In this document: positions 17,509 through 27,900 of the stretch, piece after piece
How the letters are laid out: each line of letters starts with the position of its first letter
How positions within the stretch are numbered: position 1 is the stretch's first letter
NCBI RefSeq assembly: GCF_034180645.1
Contig: NZ_JAXFNY010000008.1
Coordinates: 62,001-126,000, forward strand
Direction of reading: 5' to 3'
Length of the DNA: 64,000 nt
DNA from: Mobiluncus sp034180645
Lineage (GTDB): Bacteria; Actinomycetota; Actinomycetes; Actinomycetales; Actinomycetaceae
The notes under the pieces: generated by a model
Seen by the model: the letters and a program-made list of their open reading frames with translations, nothing else
What the model was told of the DNA's origin: nothing
Databases searched by the model: none
Translations under genes and position numbers: made by a program

Positions 17509-19260
17509 GTGAGCAGACATCTAAATTTTCGTCATTTGTGGACCGTACTGACCGTGCTTGTTTTCTCTGCCGGCCTTTTGGCGATGCCGGTTCCTGCTCA
17601 AGCTATCAAGGGGGGCAACCTGGCCGGAGGCTCCAGAACTGATTGGGCTGTGGCTCTCCAGATCGTGAACCGTAACGATTCCGGGTGGATGAAGTGCAGC
17701 GGTACATTTGTCACACCGGACTGGGTGCTGACAGCAAAGCACTGTGTAACCAACGCGGATCTTCAACATGCCTATGCTTCAGTGGGTGCGCACGTGAACT
17801 ACAACTGGCCTTACCACGTCACCACTATCGTAGGTCACCCTTACCTGGACGTAGCGTTGGTAAAACTCAATGCCCCCGGAAAAAATACTTTGCCCTTCAG
17901 CGTCCAAAACCTGAGTTCGGGTGCCGCGGCCCAGTTTTACGGTTTCGGCACCGGTGTTGATTTGAAAGTCGGGCAGTTGAGTTCTCTAGGCAGCCCGGGG
18001 GATGGGTTTCTTTACGCTCGTTCTGCCAGCAACAATATTTCCGAAGTCGGGGATTCCGGCGGTCCTCTGGTCAGCGGTGGGGTGGTCTATGGTGTGCTGT
18101 CCGCGGCGGTGCAAGCGCCGCGGGGATACCTGCAGCCTGAGGACTACAAATTTGTCCCCAGCGCAGCGTTCGCTAGGTGGATTTTTGAGTCAATCAAAGC
18201 GGTTCCCTGGGAAGGCACGCCTTGGATAGTGCCGGCGCAACCGAATCCGTCCGCCAATCCCGGCCACAATCAGGCTCCCAATCAGCAACCTCAAACACCC
18301 CCTAATCAGCAGCCGAATCAGCAACCCCAACCTGCGCTACCTGCCAATCCTGCACCGGGTCGAGTTTTCGGATCTGACCGGGTCACAACCTCTATTGCTG
18401 CCTGGCATCAAGGTGGATTTACCGGCCCTTCCCTGGTCATTGCCACCGGCACCGCAGCACCCGATGCCCTCAGCGCCGGCCCCTTAGCCGCAGCGCTGGG
18501 CGCTCCGCTGATCCTGTCGAACGGTCCATTTATAGAACCTGGCACAGTTGCTGAAATCAAAGCCAGGGGAATTCGCGACGTGCGATTGGTGGGGGGCCAG
18601 GTCGCTTTTGACCCTGCCACGCTAGGAGCCTTACAGGCCCGCGGGGTACAGGTTAGTCACATTTACGGCACGAATCGATACGGTACCGCGGCAGCGGTTG
18701 CCGGCCAAACTATTGCAGAATGGAATCAACGCGGTATCGCTCAAACACCAATTTTCTTGGCTGACGGCCTTTCTTTTCCCGATGCGCTGAGTTCAGGAGC
18801 GGGCGCAGCGTTCACACACGGCGTGGTGGTGCTGAACGCTGGAGGTTCTCTCCCGCCGGAAACGGTTGAGTTTATTCGAAACCACCAAGCCCAATCGGGT
18901 GGAAGTATATTTCCTATTGGCGGACCAGCGGTGCAGGCGTGGAATCAGGCCGGATTAGCAGGATACAAGTCGCAGCCCATTCAAGGTTTGGATCGATATC
19001 AAACCGCACAGTTTGTCGCCCAAGCCTTTGCTCCCGGTGCCACTTCCGCAGTCGTCGCCAGTGGAATGAACTTTCCCGATGGTCTGGCAGGAGCGGCTTT
19101 GGCCGCACACCGTAACTCCTGCTTGCTGCTGACCGACCCCAATATCCTGTCTGCACCCGCCGCAGCCCGATTGGCACAGCTGCCTAACCGTGGTTTGTCC
19201 GTGGTCATGGGTGGGTCGGGAGCTGTCAGTGAGGCCGTAGCTTGGGCAGTCCGAGGCTAG
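17509..19260 (+). CDS. Secreted trypsin-like serine protease with three cell-wall-binding type 2 repeats
   Basis: A 583-residue exported protein. Residues 1-32 are a Sec signal peptide ending AQA. The mature chain would begin IKGGNLAGG, followed by a chymotrypsin-fold domain with catalytic His78 (TAKHC), Asp114 (LDVALVKL) and Ser183 (GDSGGPL). A Pro/Gln/Asn-rich linker spans about 235-284. Residues 285-583 hold three CWB2 repeats (VFGSDRVTTSIA, IYGTNRYGTAAAVA, IQGLDRYQTAQFVA mark their starts), the module that anchors proteins to anionic cell-wall polymer in clostridia and several actinobacteria. Signal-peptide cleavage itself would free the Ile33 N-terminus that trypsins need for activity. 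Target proteins are unknown. Confidence 0.92.
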   Translation: MSRHLNFRHLWTVLTVLVFSAGLLAMPVPAQAIKGGNLAGGSRTDWAVALQIVNRNDSGWMKCSGTFVTPDWVLTAKHCVTNADLQHAYASVGAHVNYNWPYHVTTIVGHPYLDVALVKLNAPGKNTLPFSVQNLSSGAAAQFYGFGTGVDLKVGQLSSLGSPGDGFLYARSASNNISEVGDSGGPLVSGGVVYGVLSAAVQAPRGYLQPEDYKFVPSAAFARWIFESIKAVPWEGTPWIVPAQPNPSANPGHNQAPNQQPQTPPNQQPNQQPQPALPANPAPGRVFGSDRVTTSIAAWHQGGFTGPSLVIATGTAAPDALSAGPLAAALGAPLILSNGPFIEPGTVAEIKARGIRDVRLVGGQVAFDPATLGALQARGVQVSHIYGTNRYGTAAAVAGQTIAEWNQRGIAQTPIFLADGLSFPDALSSGAGAAFTHGVVVLNAGGSLPPETVEFIRNHQAQSGGSIFPIGGPAVQAWNQAGLAGYKSQPIQGLDRYQTAQFVAQAFAPGATSAVVASGMNFPDGLAGAALAAHRNSCLLLTDPNILSAPAAARLAQLPNRGLSVVMGGSGAVSEAVAWAVRG

Positions 19261-19264
19261 GTTT

Positions 19265-20254
19265 TCAGAAATCAGCTTTCCGGGAACCGGCACCGCGTCC
19301 CAGCTGTGAAGCAATGACAGAACACATGATGAGCTGCTCTAAGTGCAGCAGCATGATGGGTACAGCGATAGCGCCAAACAGGGAAGTTGGGAAGATAATC
19401 ATGGCCATCGGTAGGCCGGTAGCCAGGGACTTTTTCGAGCCGCACATCATGGCGGCGATACGGTCGGCACGATTCAAAGCGCAGAGTGTTCCCCACCCAA
19501 ACCACGTTAAAATCAGCATGATACCAACGATAACGAAGGCATCCGCCCCAATCAGCACGAAGTCTAAAGCCCCCACGGTGTCCCACAAACCATGCAGCTT
19601 CGCGCCGGAAACCGCAGAAACCACCACCAGGTAAATCGTGCCTTTATCGACTGTTTTCGTGATGATGGGGTGAGCGTTCAACCAGTTGCGGGTCCAGCGT
19701 CCGCTGAGCTGCCCCAGCACGAAAGGCAGCAAAATCAATACGGCAATATCGCGCAGAGTCGTCAGCGAGACGGTACCGGCCTTGCCCAGCAGCAACAGGA
19801 CCAACAGGGGAGTTGCGAACGTCCCGACCAGGTTAGAGATAGTGGCTGCCGTGACCGCCCCGGCGACATTACCCCCGGCGATTGACGTAAAACCGATGGA
19901 GGACTGCACCGTGGAAGGTAGCAGGCAGGTGTAATACATACCCAAGGCAAAACTAGGCCCCAGGAACCACCCGGAGACGTGATAGTTCAAAAACCCCAGC
20001 AGGGGATAGAGCACAAAAGTCGAGGCCAAGATGACCAACTGCAGGCGGTAGTTCTTAAGCCCGCCCATAACCTCGGCAGTTTTCAGGCGCGCCCCGTAAA
20101 CAAAGAACAGTACAGCAATCCCATAGTGGCTAACTGTTCCCACAAATGTCACTACTGCGGCGGGCAGGGGGATAAAAATCCCCGCAATCATAATCAACAG
20201 CAGGGTGAAAACAAACCAATCTACGTAGGAAAAAAACCAACGGATAAAAGGCAT
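19265..20254 (-). CDS. Bile acid:sodium symporter-like membrane protein (SBF-like, YfeH type)
   Basis: A 329-residue protein with about ten membrane segments, of the SBF-like group related to ASBT bile-acid transporters. Recognisable blocks are VLFFVYGARLKTAEVMGGLKNYRLQL, the crossover helix with LPSTVQSSIGFTSIAGGN, and MCGSKKSLATGLPMA near the C-terminus. Members transport organic anions with Na+; the substrate here is unknown, and a bile-acid role would be speculative. It converges with the protease gene, 4 nt between stops. I see no clear ribosome-binding site at the chosen ATG, so the exact start is less sure. Confidence 0.88.
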   Translation of the reverse strand: MPFIRWFFSYVDWFVFTLLLIMIAGIFIPLPAAVVTFVGTVSHYGIAVLFFVYGARLKTAEVMGGLKNYRLQLVILASTFVLYPLLGFLNYHVSGWFLGPSFALGMYYTCLLPSTVQSSIGFTSIAGGNVAGAVTAATISNLVGTFATPLLVLLLLGKAGTVSLTTLRDIAVLILLPFVLGQLSGRWTRNWLNAHPIITKTVDKGTIYLVVVSAVSGAKLHGLWDTVGALDFVLIGADAFVIVGIMLILTWFGWGTLCALNRADRIAAMMCGSKKSLATGLPMAMIIFPTSLFGAIAVPIMLLHLEQLIMCSVIASQLGRGAGSRKADF

Positions 20255-20288
20255 AAAATCGTGCCAACCAACTATGCAGATTCAGCAA

Positions 20289-20573
20289 TTAGGAACCGAT
20301 GGCCGGTTCCCATTGGTGAGTTTCGATTTCCTGCACGATGCCATGAACCTGGTTGGGATCGTGCTTCAGATACGTCAACGCTTCCTCCGGGGTCTCGACG
20401 TTCATCAGCAGCAGTGCGCCCGGTTTTTCGGTTTCGTTCATCCAGGCACCTGCGGCCTGAAGTTTCCCGGATTTTTCCAAGTTCGCCAGGTAAGCCAAAT
20501 GTTCTGGGCGAATCGTGGCACGGTCGGCTTCACGGGCGGGGTCATAGTGGTAGATAACAACGACTTTACTCAT
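20289..20573 (-). CDS. YciI-family (YCII-related domain) protein
   Basis: A 94-residue protein with the ferredoxin-like YCII fold: VVVIYHYDPAREADRATIRPEHLAYL contains the conserved H-x-x-Y/L block and GALLLMNVETPEEALTYL the second strand-helix. Family members are small enzymes or dehalogenase-like proteins, and no function can be assigned. It lies downstream of nothing and 34 nt upstream of the SBF-like gene in the same direction, so the two are likely cotranscribed. It is divergent from uvrA with only 81 nt between start codons. Confidence 0.88.
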   Translation of the reverse strand: MSKVVVIYHYDPAREADRATIRPEHLAYLANLEKSGKLQAAGAWMNETEKPGALLLMNVETPEEALTYLKHDPNQVHGIVQEIETHQWEPAIGS

Positions 20574-20579
20574 AGCTCA

Positions 20580-20585
20580 ATTCTA
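20580..20585 (-). promoter_or_regulatory. -10 box of probable leaderless yciI promoter
   Basis: On the minus strand TAGAAT, then TGAGCT (6 nt), then the ATG at 20573. The segment from the -10 spacer into the gene (TGAGCTATGAGT) is identical to that at the small membrane-protein gene at 37859. Confidence 0.65.
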
Positions 20586-20619
20586 GGCACGTGCCATGCG
20601 CAACGAAAACCGGCCCGAA

Positions 20620-20648
20620 TCGTCAGAAACTCCCGGGGGGATTAAACT
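20620..20648 (+). promoter_or_regulatory. Leaderless uvrA promoter
   Basis: TCGTCA (20620-20625), 17 nt, TAAACT (20643-20648), six nucleotides, then the GTG start at 20655. Four of six -35 bases match the consensus. I see no LexA box or PafBC-type (TTGTC...TANNNT with short spacing) site. Confidence 0.65.
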
Positions 20649-20654
20649 GAACAG

Positions 20655-23504
20655 GTGCATGAAACTTTGAAAGTCCACGGAGCGCGTGAACATAACCTCA
20701 AGGCAGTCAACGTTGAAATCCCTCGAAATGCCTTGGTGGTGTTCACCGGGTTGTCCGGCTCGGGTAAGTCGTCGCTGGCTTTTGACACGATTTTTGCCGA
20801 AGGGCAGCGCCGTTACGTGGAATCCCTGTCCTCCTATGCCCGGCAGTTCTTGGGGCGGATGGATAAACCCGTGGTCGACTTCATCGAGGGGTTGTCTCCC
20901 GCGGTATCGATTGACCAAAAGTCCACCTCTCACAATCCGCGTTCTACGGTGGGTACCATCACCGAGATTTACGACTATTTGCGCCTGCTGTTTGCGCGAG
21001 CCGGCACCCAATACTGTCCCGTGTGTGGCGAGGAAATTACGGCACAGTCCGCGGAACAGATTGTGAACTGGCTGTTCACGTTGGGGGAGGGGATACGACT
21101 AGAGGTTTTGGCTCCGGTGGTTCGCGGACGTAAAGGCGAGTACTCGGAACTGTTTGCGCAACTGGCTGCCAAGGGTTTTACCCGGATGCGGGTGGACGGC
21201 GAGAATCATCGTCTGGAAGAACCCCCGATTCTTGAAAAACAGCTAAAACACGATATTTCGGTGTCTGTTGACCGGGTGGTCATCCGGGAAGGTTCGCGTT
21301 CTCGCGTGGCGGATTCTATCGAGACTGCCTTGGGCCTAGCAGAAGGTCTGGTGGTGGTTGATTTCGTTGACCGCGACCCCGAGGATCCCGAACGTAGCCG
21401 TCGCTTTTCGGAAAAACGAGCCTGCCCGAATAATCATCCGCTGGCTTTGGAAGAAATCGAACCGCGCACGTTTTCCTTTAACGCGCCTTACGGGGCCTGT
21501 CCTGATTGTTCCGGGATTGGCTCCCGTTTGGTCATTGACCCCGAGCTCGTGGTGCCAAATCCTGAATTGACCCTGCGTGAAGGTGCCGTCAGCCCTTGGA
21601 CCAGTTCCAAAGACACCATGGAACGCATCTTAAAAGGGCTGGGTGACGAGGTGGGGTTTGACCTCGACACTCCGTGGCAGGATCTGTCCGAGCAGGTGCG
21701 TGAATATCTGATGTGGGGCAAGAACTATAAGGTACGGGTGAAGTATCGCAACCGCTGGGGTCGCGAACGGGTCTACACCACCGGTTTCGAGGGCGCGGCG
21801 AACTATATCCAGCGTCGCTACGATGAAACCGACTCTGATTTTTCCAAAGCGAAGTATGAAGGCTATATGCGGGAAGTGCCCTGTCCGACGTGTCAGGGGC
21901 AGCGCTTGAAGCCGGAAGTTTTAGCGGTTCGTATCGGGGAGCTTAATATCTCTGAACTGACCGATTTGGCCATCGATGAAGTTCAATCCTATTTAAGAGA
22001 TATTCCTTTATCTGGTATGAAAGCTATAATTGCCGAACCGATTTTACAAGAGGTATGGGCGCGGTTGTCTTTCCTCATTGACGTGGGGTTGAACTACCTG
22101 ACGCTATCGCGAGCGGCAAATACTCTCTCCGGGGGCGAGGCGCAGCGCATTCGCTTAGCTACCCAGATTGGATCTGGACTGGTAGGCGTGCTCTATGTGC
22201 TAGATGAGCCTTCCATCGGTCTGCACCAGCGCGATAATCAACGCCTCATCGATACCTTGAAGGGTTTGCGCGACTTGGGCAACACCCTCATCGTGGTCGA
22301 GCACGATGAGGACACTATCCGGTCGGCTGACTGGGTGGTGGACATCGGTCCCGGAGCGGGTGAATCCGGGGGACAAATCGTCCATTCCGGGACAGTGAAG
22401 GAATTACTGAAAAACGAGTCCTCGCTGACCGCGGACTATTTGGCCGGACGGAAATCTATCGAAATCCCACGTCAACGCCGCAAACCTGACCCACAGCGGA
22501 TTCTGACGGTGCGGGGGGCGCGAGAAAACAACCTGCAAAACATAGACGTGTCATTCCCCTTGGGCTGCCTCATCGCGGTTACCGGGGTTTCAGGGTCTGG
22601 AAAATCCACCCTGGTTAACTCTATTTTGTATCAGGCTTTAGCCCGAGATCTGAACCGAGCCCACGTGGTTCCGGGACGTCACAAACAGATTGAGGGAACC
22701 GATCATTTGGACAAAGTTATTCACGTAGACCAATCGCCCATCGGCCGCACCCCGCGCTCGAATCCAGCGACTTATACCGGCGTTTGGGATGCGATTCGGA
22801 AATTGTTTGCCCAGACGGAAGAAGCGCGGATTCGCGGGTATGGACCGGGACGGTTTTCCTTCAATGTCAAAGGCGGACGCTGCGAAGCCTGCCGTGGCGA
22901 CGGCACCCTGAAAATCGAGATGAACTTCCTGCCCGATGTCTATGTGCCCTGTGAGGTTTGCGGCGGGGCGCGCTATAACCGGGAAACTCTGGAAGTGTAC
23001 TACCACGGAAAAAATGTGCGCGATGTTTTAGATATGCCAATCTCTCAGGCCGCGCAGTTCTTTTCCTCCATCCCCGGCGTGTCTCGCTACCTGGACACTT
23101 TGACCGCGGTCGGCTTGGGATATGTAAAGCTCGGCCAGAGTGCAACCACGCTGTCCGGTGGGGAAGCCCAGCGAGTCAAGCTGGCCAGCGAGCTGCATAA
23201 GCGCACAAACGGACGCGCTATCTATGTACTCGATGAACCGACCACCGGTCTGCACGTCGACGACATCCGCAAACTCATGGCCATCCTGCAGGGACTGGTC
23301 GAGAAAGGCAACACTGTGGTGGTCATCGAACACAACCTCGATGTCATCAAGTGCGCCGACTGGGTTATCGATCTCGGCCCGGAAGGCGGTAAGGGTGGTG
23401 GTACAGTGGTCGCGGAGGGTGCTCCCGAGGCTGTGGCGCAGGTATCCGGTTCGTTTACCGGGCAATACCTGGCAAAAATCCTGAAACCGAAAGGCAAAAA
23501 ATGA
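20655..23504 (+). CDS. uvrA: Excinuclease ABC subunit A
   Basis: A 949-residue UvrA, the damage sensor of nucleotide excision repair, an ATPase dimer that loads UvrB. It has two ABC modules: Walker A GLSGSGKSS near residue 33 and GVSGSGKST near 645, and two LSGGEAQR signatures, each followed by VLDEP. Zinc-binding cysteine pairs are present (CPVCGEEI, CPDCSGIG with CPTCQG, and CEACRGDG...CEVCGG). The start is a GTG six bases after a -10 box. The stop overlaps the msrB ATG (ATGA), coupling repair with methionine-sulfoxide repair. Length and motifs are standard. Confidence 0.98.
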   Translation: MHETLKVHGAREHNLKAVNVEIPRNALVVFTGLSGSGKSSLAFDTIFAEGQRRYVESLSSYARQFLGRMDKPVVDFIEGLSPAVSIDQKSTSHNPRSTVGTITEIYDYLRLLFARAGTQYCPVCGEEITAQSAEQIVNWLFTLGEGIRLEVLAPVVRGRKGEYSELFAQLAAKGFTRMRVDGENHRLEEPPILEKQLKHDISVSVDRVVIREGSRSRVADSIETALGLAEGLVVVDFVDRDPEDPERSRRFSEKRACPNNHPLALEEIEPRTFSFNAPYGACPDCSGIGSRLVIDPELVVPNPELTLREGAVSPWTSSKDTMERILKGLGDEVGFDLDTPWQDLSEQVREYLMWGKNYKVRVKYRNRWGRERVYTTGFEGAANYIQRRYDETDSDFSKAKYEGYMREVPCPTCQGQRLKPEVLAVRIGELNISELTDLAIDEVQSYLRDIPLSGMKAIIAEPILQEVWARLSFLIDVGLNYLTLSRAANTLSGGEAQRIRLATQIGSGLVGVLYVLDEPSIGLHQRDNQRLIDTLKGLRDLGNTLIVVEHDEDTIRSADWVVDIGPGAGESGGQIVHSGTVKELLKNESSLTADYLAGRKSIEIPRQRRKPDPQRILTVRGARENNLQNIDVSFPLGCLIAVTGVSGSGKSTLVNSILYQALARDLNRAHVVPGRHKQIEGTDHLDKVIHVDQSPIGRTPRSNPATYTGVWDAIRKLFAQTEEARIRGYGPGRFSFNVKGGRCEACRGDGTLKIEMNFLPDVYVPCEVCGGARYNRETLEVYYHGKNVRDVLDMPISQAAQFFSSIPGVSRYLDTLTAVGLGYVKLGQSATTLSGGEAQRVKLASELHKRTNGRAIYVLDEPTTGLHVDDIRKLMAILQGLVEKGNTVVVIEHNLDVIKCADWVIDLGPEGGKGGGTVVAEGAPEAVAQVSGSFTGQYLAKILKPKGKK

Positions 23505-23893
23505 CTGTAGATGTCAGCGATGCGGAATGGAAAACTCGACTGAGCCCACGTGCTTATGCAGTATTACGGCAAGCCGCTACGGAGCGACCAGGCACCGGGG
23601 AACTACTCTATGAAACACGTTCCGGCCTCTACAGTTGCGGAGCGTGCGGGGAGCCGCTGTTCGATGCCAGTACGAAGTTTGACTCTGGATGCGGATGGCC
23701 GAGCTTTTTCGAGGCGAAGCCGGGTGCGGTACGCGAAGTCACCGATACATCTCACGGCATGATTCGCACCGAAGTTCGCTGTGCCAACTGCGGCTCCCAC
23801 CTGGGACACGTGTTCCCGGACGCACCGCAAACTCCGACCGGCAACCGGTTTTGCATGAATTCCGTGGCCCTAAGTTTCCGACCCCAGGAGTGA
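23501..23893 (+). CDS. msrB: Peptide-methionine (R)-S-oxide reductase
   Basis: A 130-residue MsrB reducing methionine-R-sulfoxide in oxidised proteins with thioredoxin. Zinc-binding cysteines are C46/C49 (CGAC) and C94/C97 (CANC). The catalytic cysteine is C118 in GNRFCMNS, and C64 in DSGCGWPSF is the likely resolving cysteine. GSHLGHVFPD is the conserved active-site strand. The ATG overlaps the uvrA stop by 4 nt. Coupling to uvrA suggests a shared oxidative-damage operon. No MsrA is in the window. Confidence 0.97.
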   Translation: MTVDVSDAEWKTRLSPRAYAVLRQAATERPGTGELLYETRSGLYSCGACGEPLFDASTKFDSGCGWPSFFEAKPGAVREVTDTSHGMIRTEVRCANCGSHLGHVFPDAPQTPTGNRFCMNSVALSFRPQE

Positions 23894-23997
23894 CCCGCCG
23901 TCCCACTAGCTGAATGCGTATAGGCCTACCCGAACGATGACGCAGACCGAGGACACAGGATGAATGCCGAAACCGACTCAGCAATCTGAGGGATACT

Positions 23998-24858
23998 TTA
24001 GAGGGTCGCTTTTTCTAGCAACTTGTCATCCGACCCCAGACCGGTCAAGTCCACGACTCGACCGTTGGCGATGTACAGGGGGGTTCCAGCACTGTCACGT
24101 CCGAGGCTCTTGACCCGCTGTTCGGCCAGAATATTAATTGCCTGCAAGCCAGACTCCGGGGTGGCCGGAGGAACAGACTTGTAATCGATGCCGTGTGCGG
24201 CCGCGATTTTAGCCAGTTCGACATCAGGTTCGCGGATAGTCTGCGCCCACTCGGTATTATTCTGGTTCTTTTCGTAATCAGCCGACTTGTAGTTGTTCAT
24301 CGCGAACCCGGTCAAATCTTTGCTGAGTTCCCACAGCTTGTCAGGCTGATTTTCCGCTGTCCAGTACATGAGGTTATTGGCGGAAAAAGCAATGTTGGGG
24401 AACTTTAACTGCTGGGCGTGGGTCAGTGTCGGTCGCAGCACCACAATAGCCTGACCACCCTCGACCAAGTCATTGAGCTGTTGGCCATCATTGAGTTGGG
24501 CTTCAACGTCATTGCAGATATTGCACAAGTAGTCGTAGTACAGTTCCAAGACCTTGGTACCCTTCTTCGCCTCGGCAGTGATTTCTTCATTCGTCAAAAC
24601 TTTGCCGGCTTTGAGCCAAATGCCCCGCCCGGTTTCGTAGGTTTGGGGTTCGGCGAAGTCAATCATCGTTTTCGTCCCGGCAATGGTATCTGCAGGCTGG
24701 GCCGCTAGCTCGTGTTTCGTGGTCGCAATCTTAACAAACACGATAACCAAGGCCAGCACAATGGCAACCAATACAATAGCCAGAACGGTGCCAGAGCGAT
24801 TACCGGGCCTGGACACCGTCAGATTCTGCTTAGAGGAACCTTTTTTCTGTTTTGACAT
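23998..24858 (-). CDS. Membrane-anchored DsbA-like thioredoxin-fold protein
   Basis: A 286-residue protein with a basic N-terminus, one membrane helix (about 23-45) and an extracytoplasmic DsbA-like domain. The redox motif is C112-N-I-C115 in YYDYLCNICND, and a GTPLYIANG segment near residue 255 carries the cis-proline loop. It probably forms disulfides in exported proteins, like actinobacterial MdbA, though MdbA proteins usually have CPHC. I start at the ATG at 24858, which has TTGGAG 7 nt upstream, rather than nine codons earlier. It converges with msrB; the 104-nt gap shows nothing clear. Confidence 0.88.
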   Translation of the reverse strand: MSKQKKGSSKQNLTVSRPGNRSGTVLAIVLVAIVLALVIVFVKIATTKHELAAQPADTIAGTKTMIDFAEPQTYETGRGIWLKAGKVLTNEEITAEAKKGTKVLELYYDYLCNICNDVEAQLNDGQQLNDLVEGGQAIVVLRPTLTHAQQLKFPNIAFSANNLMYWTAENQPDKLWELSKDLTGFAMNNYKSADYEKNQNNTEWAQTIREPDVELAKIAAAHGIDYKSVPPATPESGLQAINILAEQRVKSLGRDSAGTPLYIANGRVVDLTGLGSDDKLLEKATL

Positions 24859-24924
24859 CTGTGAACTCCAATCACTTACCGCCATTAAACCCTGAGGGGC
24901 AGGGACGTTTCAACATTTGAAAAA

Positions 24925-27900
24925 TTATTGCAGACACAGATGACCCGCCCGGCGCCGCAGACGACCCGCCTGTTCCAAAGATTTCAGCCCGGCTTGCATT
25001 CGCTGACGAATATCGGTGCGAGCCGGAGTTAAATCCAAGACGCGTGCGACTGCTTCAGAGGTTTCCTCCTCCAGGGGTTGCTGTGTGTCAATAACCCAGG
25101 TCAAAGCGTTATTGAACTCTTCATCACAGATGTCCACCAAAGCGCGTTGGCCATAAATCGATCCGGTCCGGAACACGGTGAAGTTCCGGGCAGAGGTGCC
25201 GGCGGGCCAGATAAACGTACCGAATTTGGTGACGTCTTGGTGAACTTCGGGATCGAGCAACTCTAAAATCTTTTGACGACGTTTCGGGTGCAAACGTTGC
25301 ATTCCAAACGCATCGGCGACGAGTTTAGCCAGCCGAGCCTCCCCAATAGGTCCTTCCGTATAGAGCACTTGTGCCAACGCGTCCGCCACGGCAGCAGCAT
25401 TGGCAGGATCCTGCAAATCATCGAGGACTTCCTTGGAACCCTGGTTCTGCAGGGGTTTACCGCGAGGTACGAACGGTTGCGGAACCGTTGCAGTAACGGT
25501 ATCAGCAGGAATTTGGGCGGTAAAATTGGGGATGACAGGCTCGGTCACTATCGGTTCGGAAGGTTCTGGTATCGGCTTCATCAGGGGTGTCACCGGAACC
25601 GGGTCGGCAACCGGTTTATCGGTACCTTCGGCGGATTCTTCGGGCACGAATAGGGGGGCAAACGCACCCAGACCGGGCTTAGAAATCTTGCCGAGTTCTG
25701 TATTGGCAGCAGGATTTTGAGCCAGTTCGATGAAAACGTCGGTTTCTTGGTCCCCGAGTTGGTCGCCGAGAGTGGGGGCATCAGGGGCCGAGGTGAGCTC
25801 CTCGCGGTCCAGATGCGTAAAAGCGTCGGCCGGCATGTCGGCAATGACCGGTAGCACAGAGTGGGTTTTGCGTTGCCCTGCCGGGGGAAGGTCCTCAATA
25901 CGGGCAGAGGGCGGTTCGACCGGGGTTAGCGTGGGAGGCTGCGGCTGGGGTTCGCGCGGCACAACTGCGGTTTCCTCCGGGGATACCGTTTGAGCAGGAG
26001 CCGCGGAGGTGTCCTCGGTCTGGAGAAGGGATGCGGCTTCACGCAGGGGTTGAGGTAGGTTCCATTCAGTTTCATCGGGAACTTCCCAAGGTTCGTCACC
26101 GCGGTTATTTTGAGCGGCCGCGATGCGTGAGGGAGAAGTGTAGCGGTCGTCACTAGCCACCGAACCATCGGTAACGTCTCCTGGAAAAGCAAGGTCCAAG
26201 GCTATGGAAACGAGACGTCGGGTCACTTCATCCGTGTTGTCCATCAGCTGAGTCAAATAAACATGTTCGATAGCGCCGAAACCGCAGTGTTCCAGGAGGT
26301 ACTGAGGTACGCCGACTTCGCGATCCCACGCAGAACGCACCTGTCGCTGCTCGGGGCTGTCCAGAATCAGGCCCAGCCAAGGCGCACCCCTGTCTCCGCG
26401 AACCGCTAGGTCTAGGCGTAACGGAGTCGGACCCAAATTGGTGCGAACTTCCAGCCCCGCATGGCTTAGCAGCCGGGCGAGGTAGTCTCGCACCGCGGTA
26501 ACGGGAGCCGTATCCCGGGAAATGCCAGGGGCGTTCAAAATGTCTTGCAAGAAATCGGGCAGTGCGGATTGTTCGAGGTCGCGGTTCACTACGAACAGCA
26601 CCTGGCGATTAGTCTCTAACAAGATTCGGGTCCAGGTCAGGGACGGGTCACGTGTGAGAGCTGATTTTGAAGTTTCTGGCTGGGGGGTGGAGCCGAGGAA
26701 ACACACCAATAAATCACAGGGGGCGCCACCTTCACCATCGCCATAACCTCCGCCGAGTTCCGATACGCTCGTAGCCGCATGGGGAAATGCGGCGCCGACT
26801 GCACCCAGGTGAGTGACTCGAAGATTCATCAAGTTTATGTCGCCCTGCCGATTCGCTTCATTGAGATACCAGCGGATACCCGCCGCTAGCTCGGAAGTCC
26901 AGGTCAGCGCCGTAACGGATTTACCGCGGTTTTTCAGGCACAGATTCATCAACAAATTGCCGGCCTTTTCAAACCACACGTAGTCGGCACCCAAGCCCCT
27001 CCAGCCGGGATTCTCGTTGGCGAGGTGTAGGGGCACGGGGTGAAGTGCCGGGGGGAACTCCATGATTGAAACCGGTTGCGACTGGGTCTGTGCTATCGGC
27101 CATGTTTCTAACTTGTCAGGTATCAGCAGTTGCGCCAGGCGGACGGGAGTGGGGGTCAAATCTCGACCGTAGCGGGTGGTGAGTTCGTACTCAGGAAAAC
27201 CGGCAGCCTTCGCAAATTCATAAACGTTGCGTGCCCGACCTTTTGCGAAACTGGTGGTCGCGGGCAGGACAGCGACAAACATGGCTTGGGCGGCACCGGC
27301 CAGGGCTTTCACCACGGCCCCGGAAGGCAGTTCGGTGGCGTCAAGAATGATTACCGCGTCAAACCGGGGGGTTTCATCGACAAAATCCGGCAGATGGGTA
27401 ATAACCTCAAGGGGAGTCAAGCCCACAATCGGGGTACGAGTGAGGACACCTTCTAAATCTTCACGTAGAGCTTGACGGATGGAAAAGTCCTCAGCACGCA
27501 AGCGTGCCCCAAAACGGCGCAAGGTCTCTTTATCGGCTCGCTGGGCGAACTCGCCAGCCGCGGAAATGACTTCATTGATAATTTCGCGGCGAGTTTCCGT
27601 GCAATTCAATGACAGGCGTTCCACTTGGGCCGCGTGGGTCACCGGATCAAAACCCTGTTGCGCCAAAGCCCGCTGGCGTTCACGTACCGCAGCAACCGAC
27701 AGGGCGTGCTCGAGTACTCCTTGAATGGCCATTCCGCTGAGCGTCCCCTCAGACACCCAGGTGACGAGGTCATCCAAACCCAAAGCACTCAGCTTAGGGG
27801 TCAGTGCCCGGAAAGCCAAAATATCGTCAAGTGTCGAGTCCTCAGAGCTGAGCGACGTCGCCCAAACCTTACGAACCTGCAGGTAACGACCCAGGGGCGG

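Noticed and set aside
20586..20654. SOS (LexA) or PafBC damage box upstream of uvrA
   Set aside because: No TCGAAC-N4-GTTCGA palindrome; TCGTCAGAA resembles the PafBC motif but sits 14 nt from the -10 box, not about 8, so it is better read as an ordinary -35.
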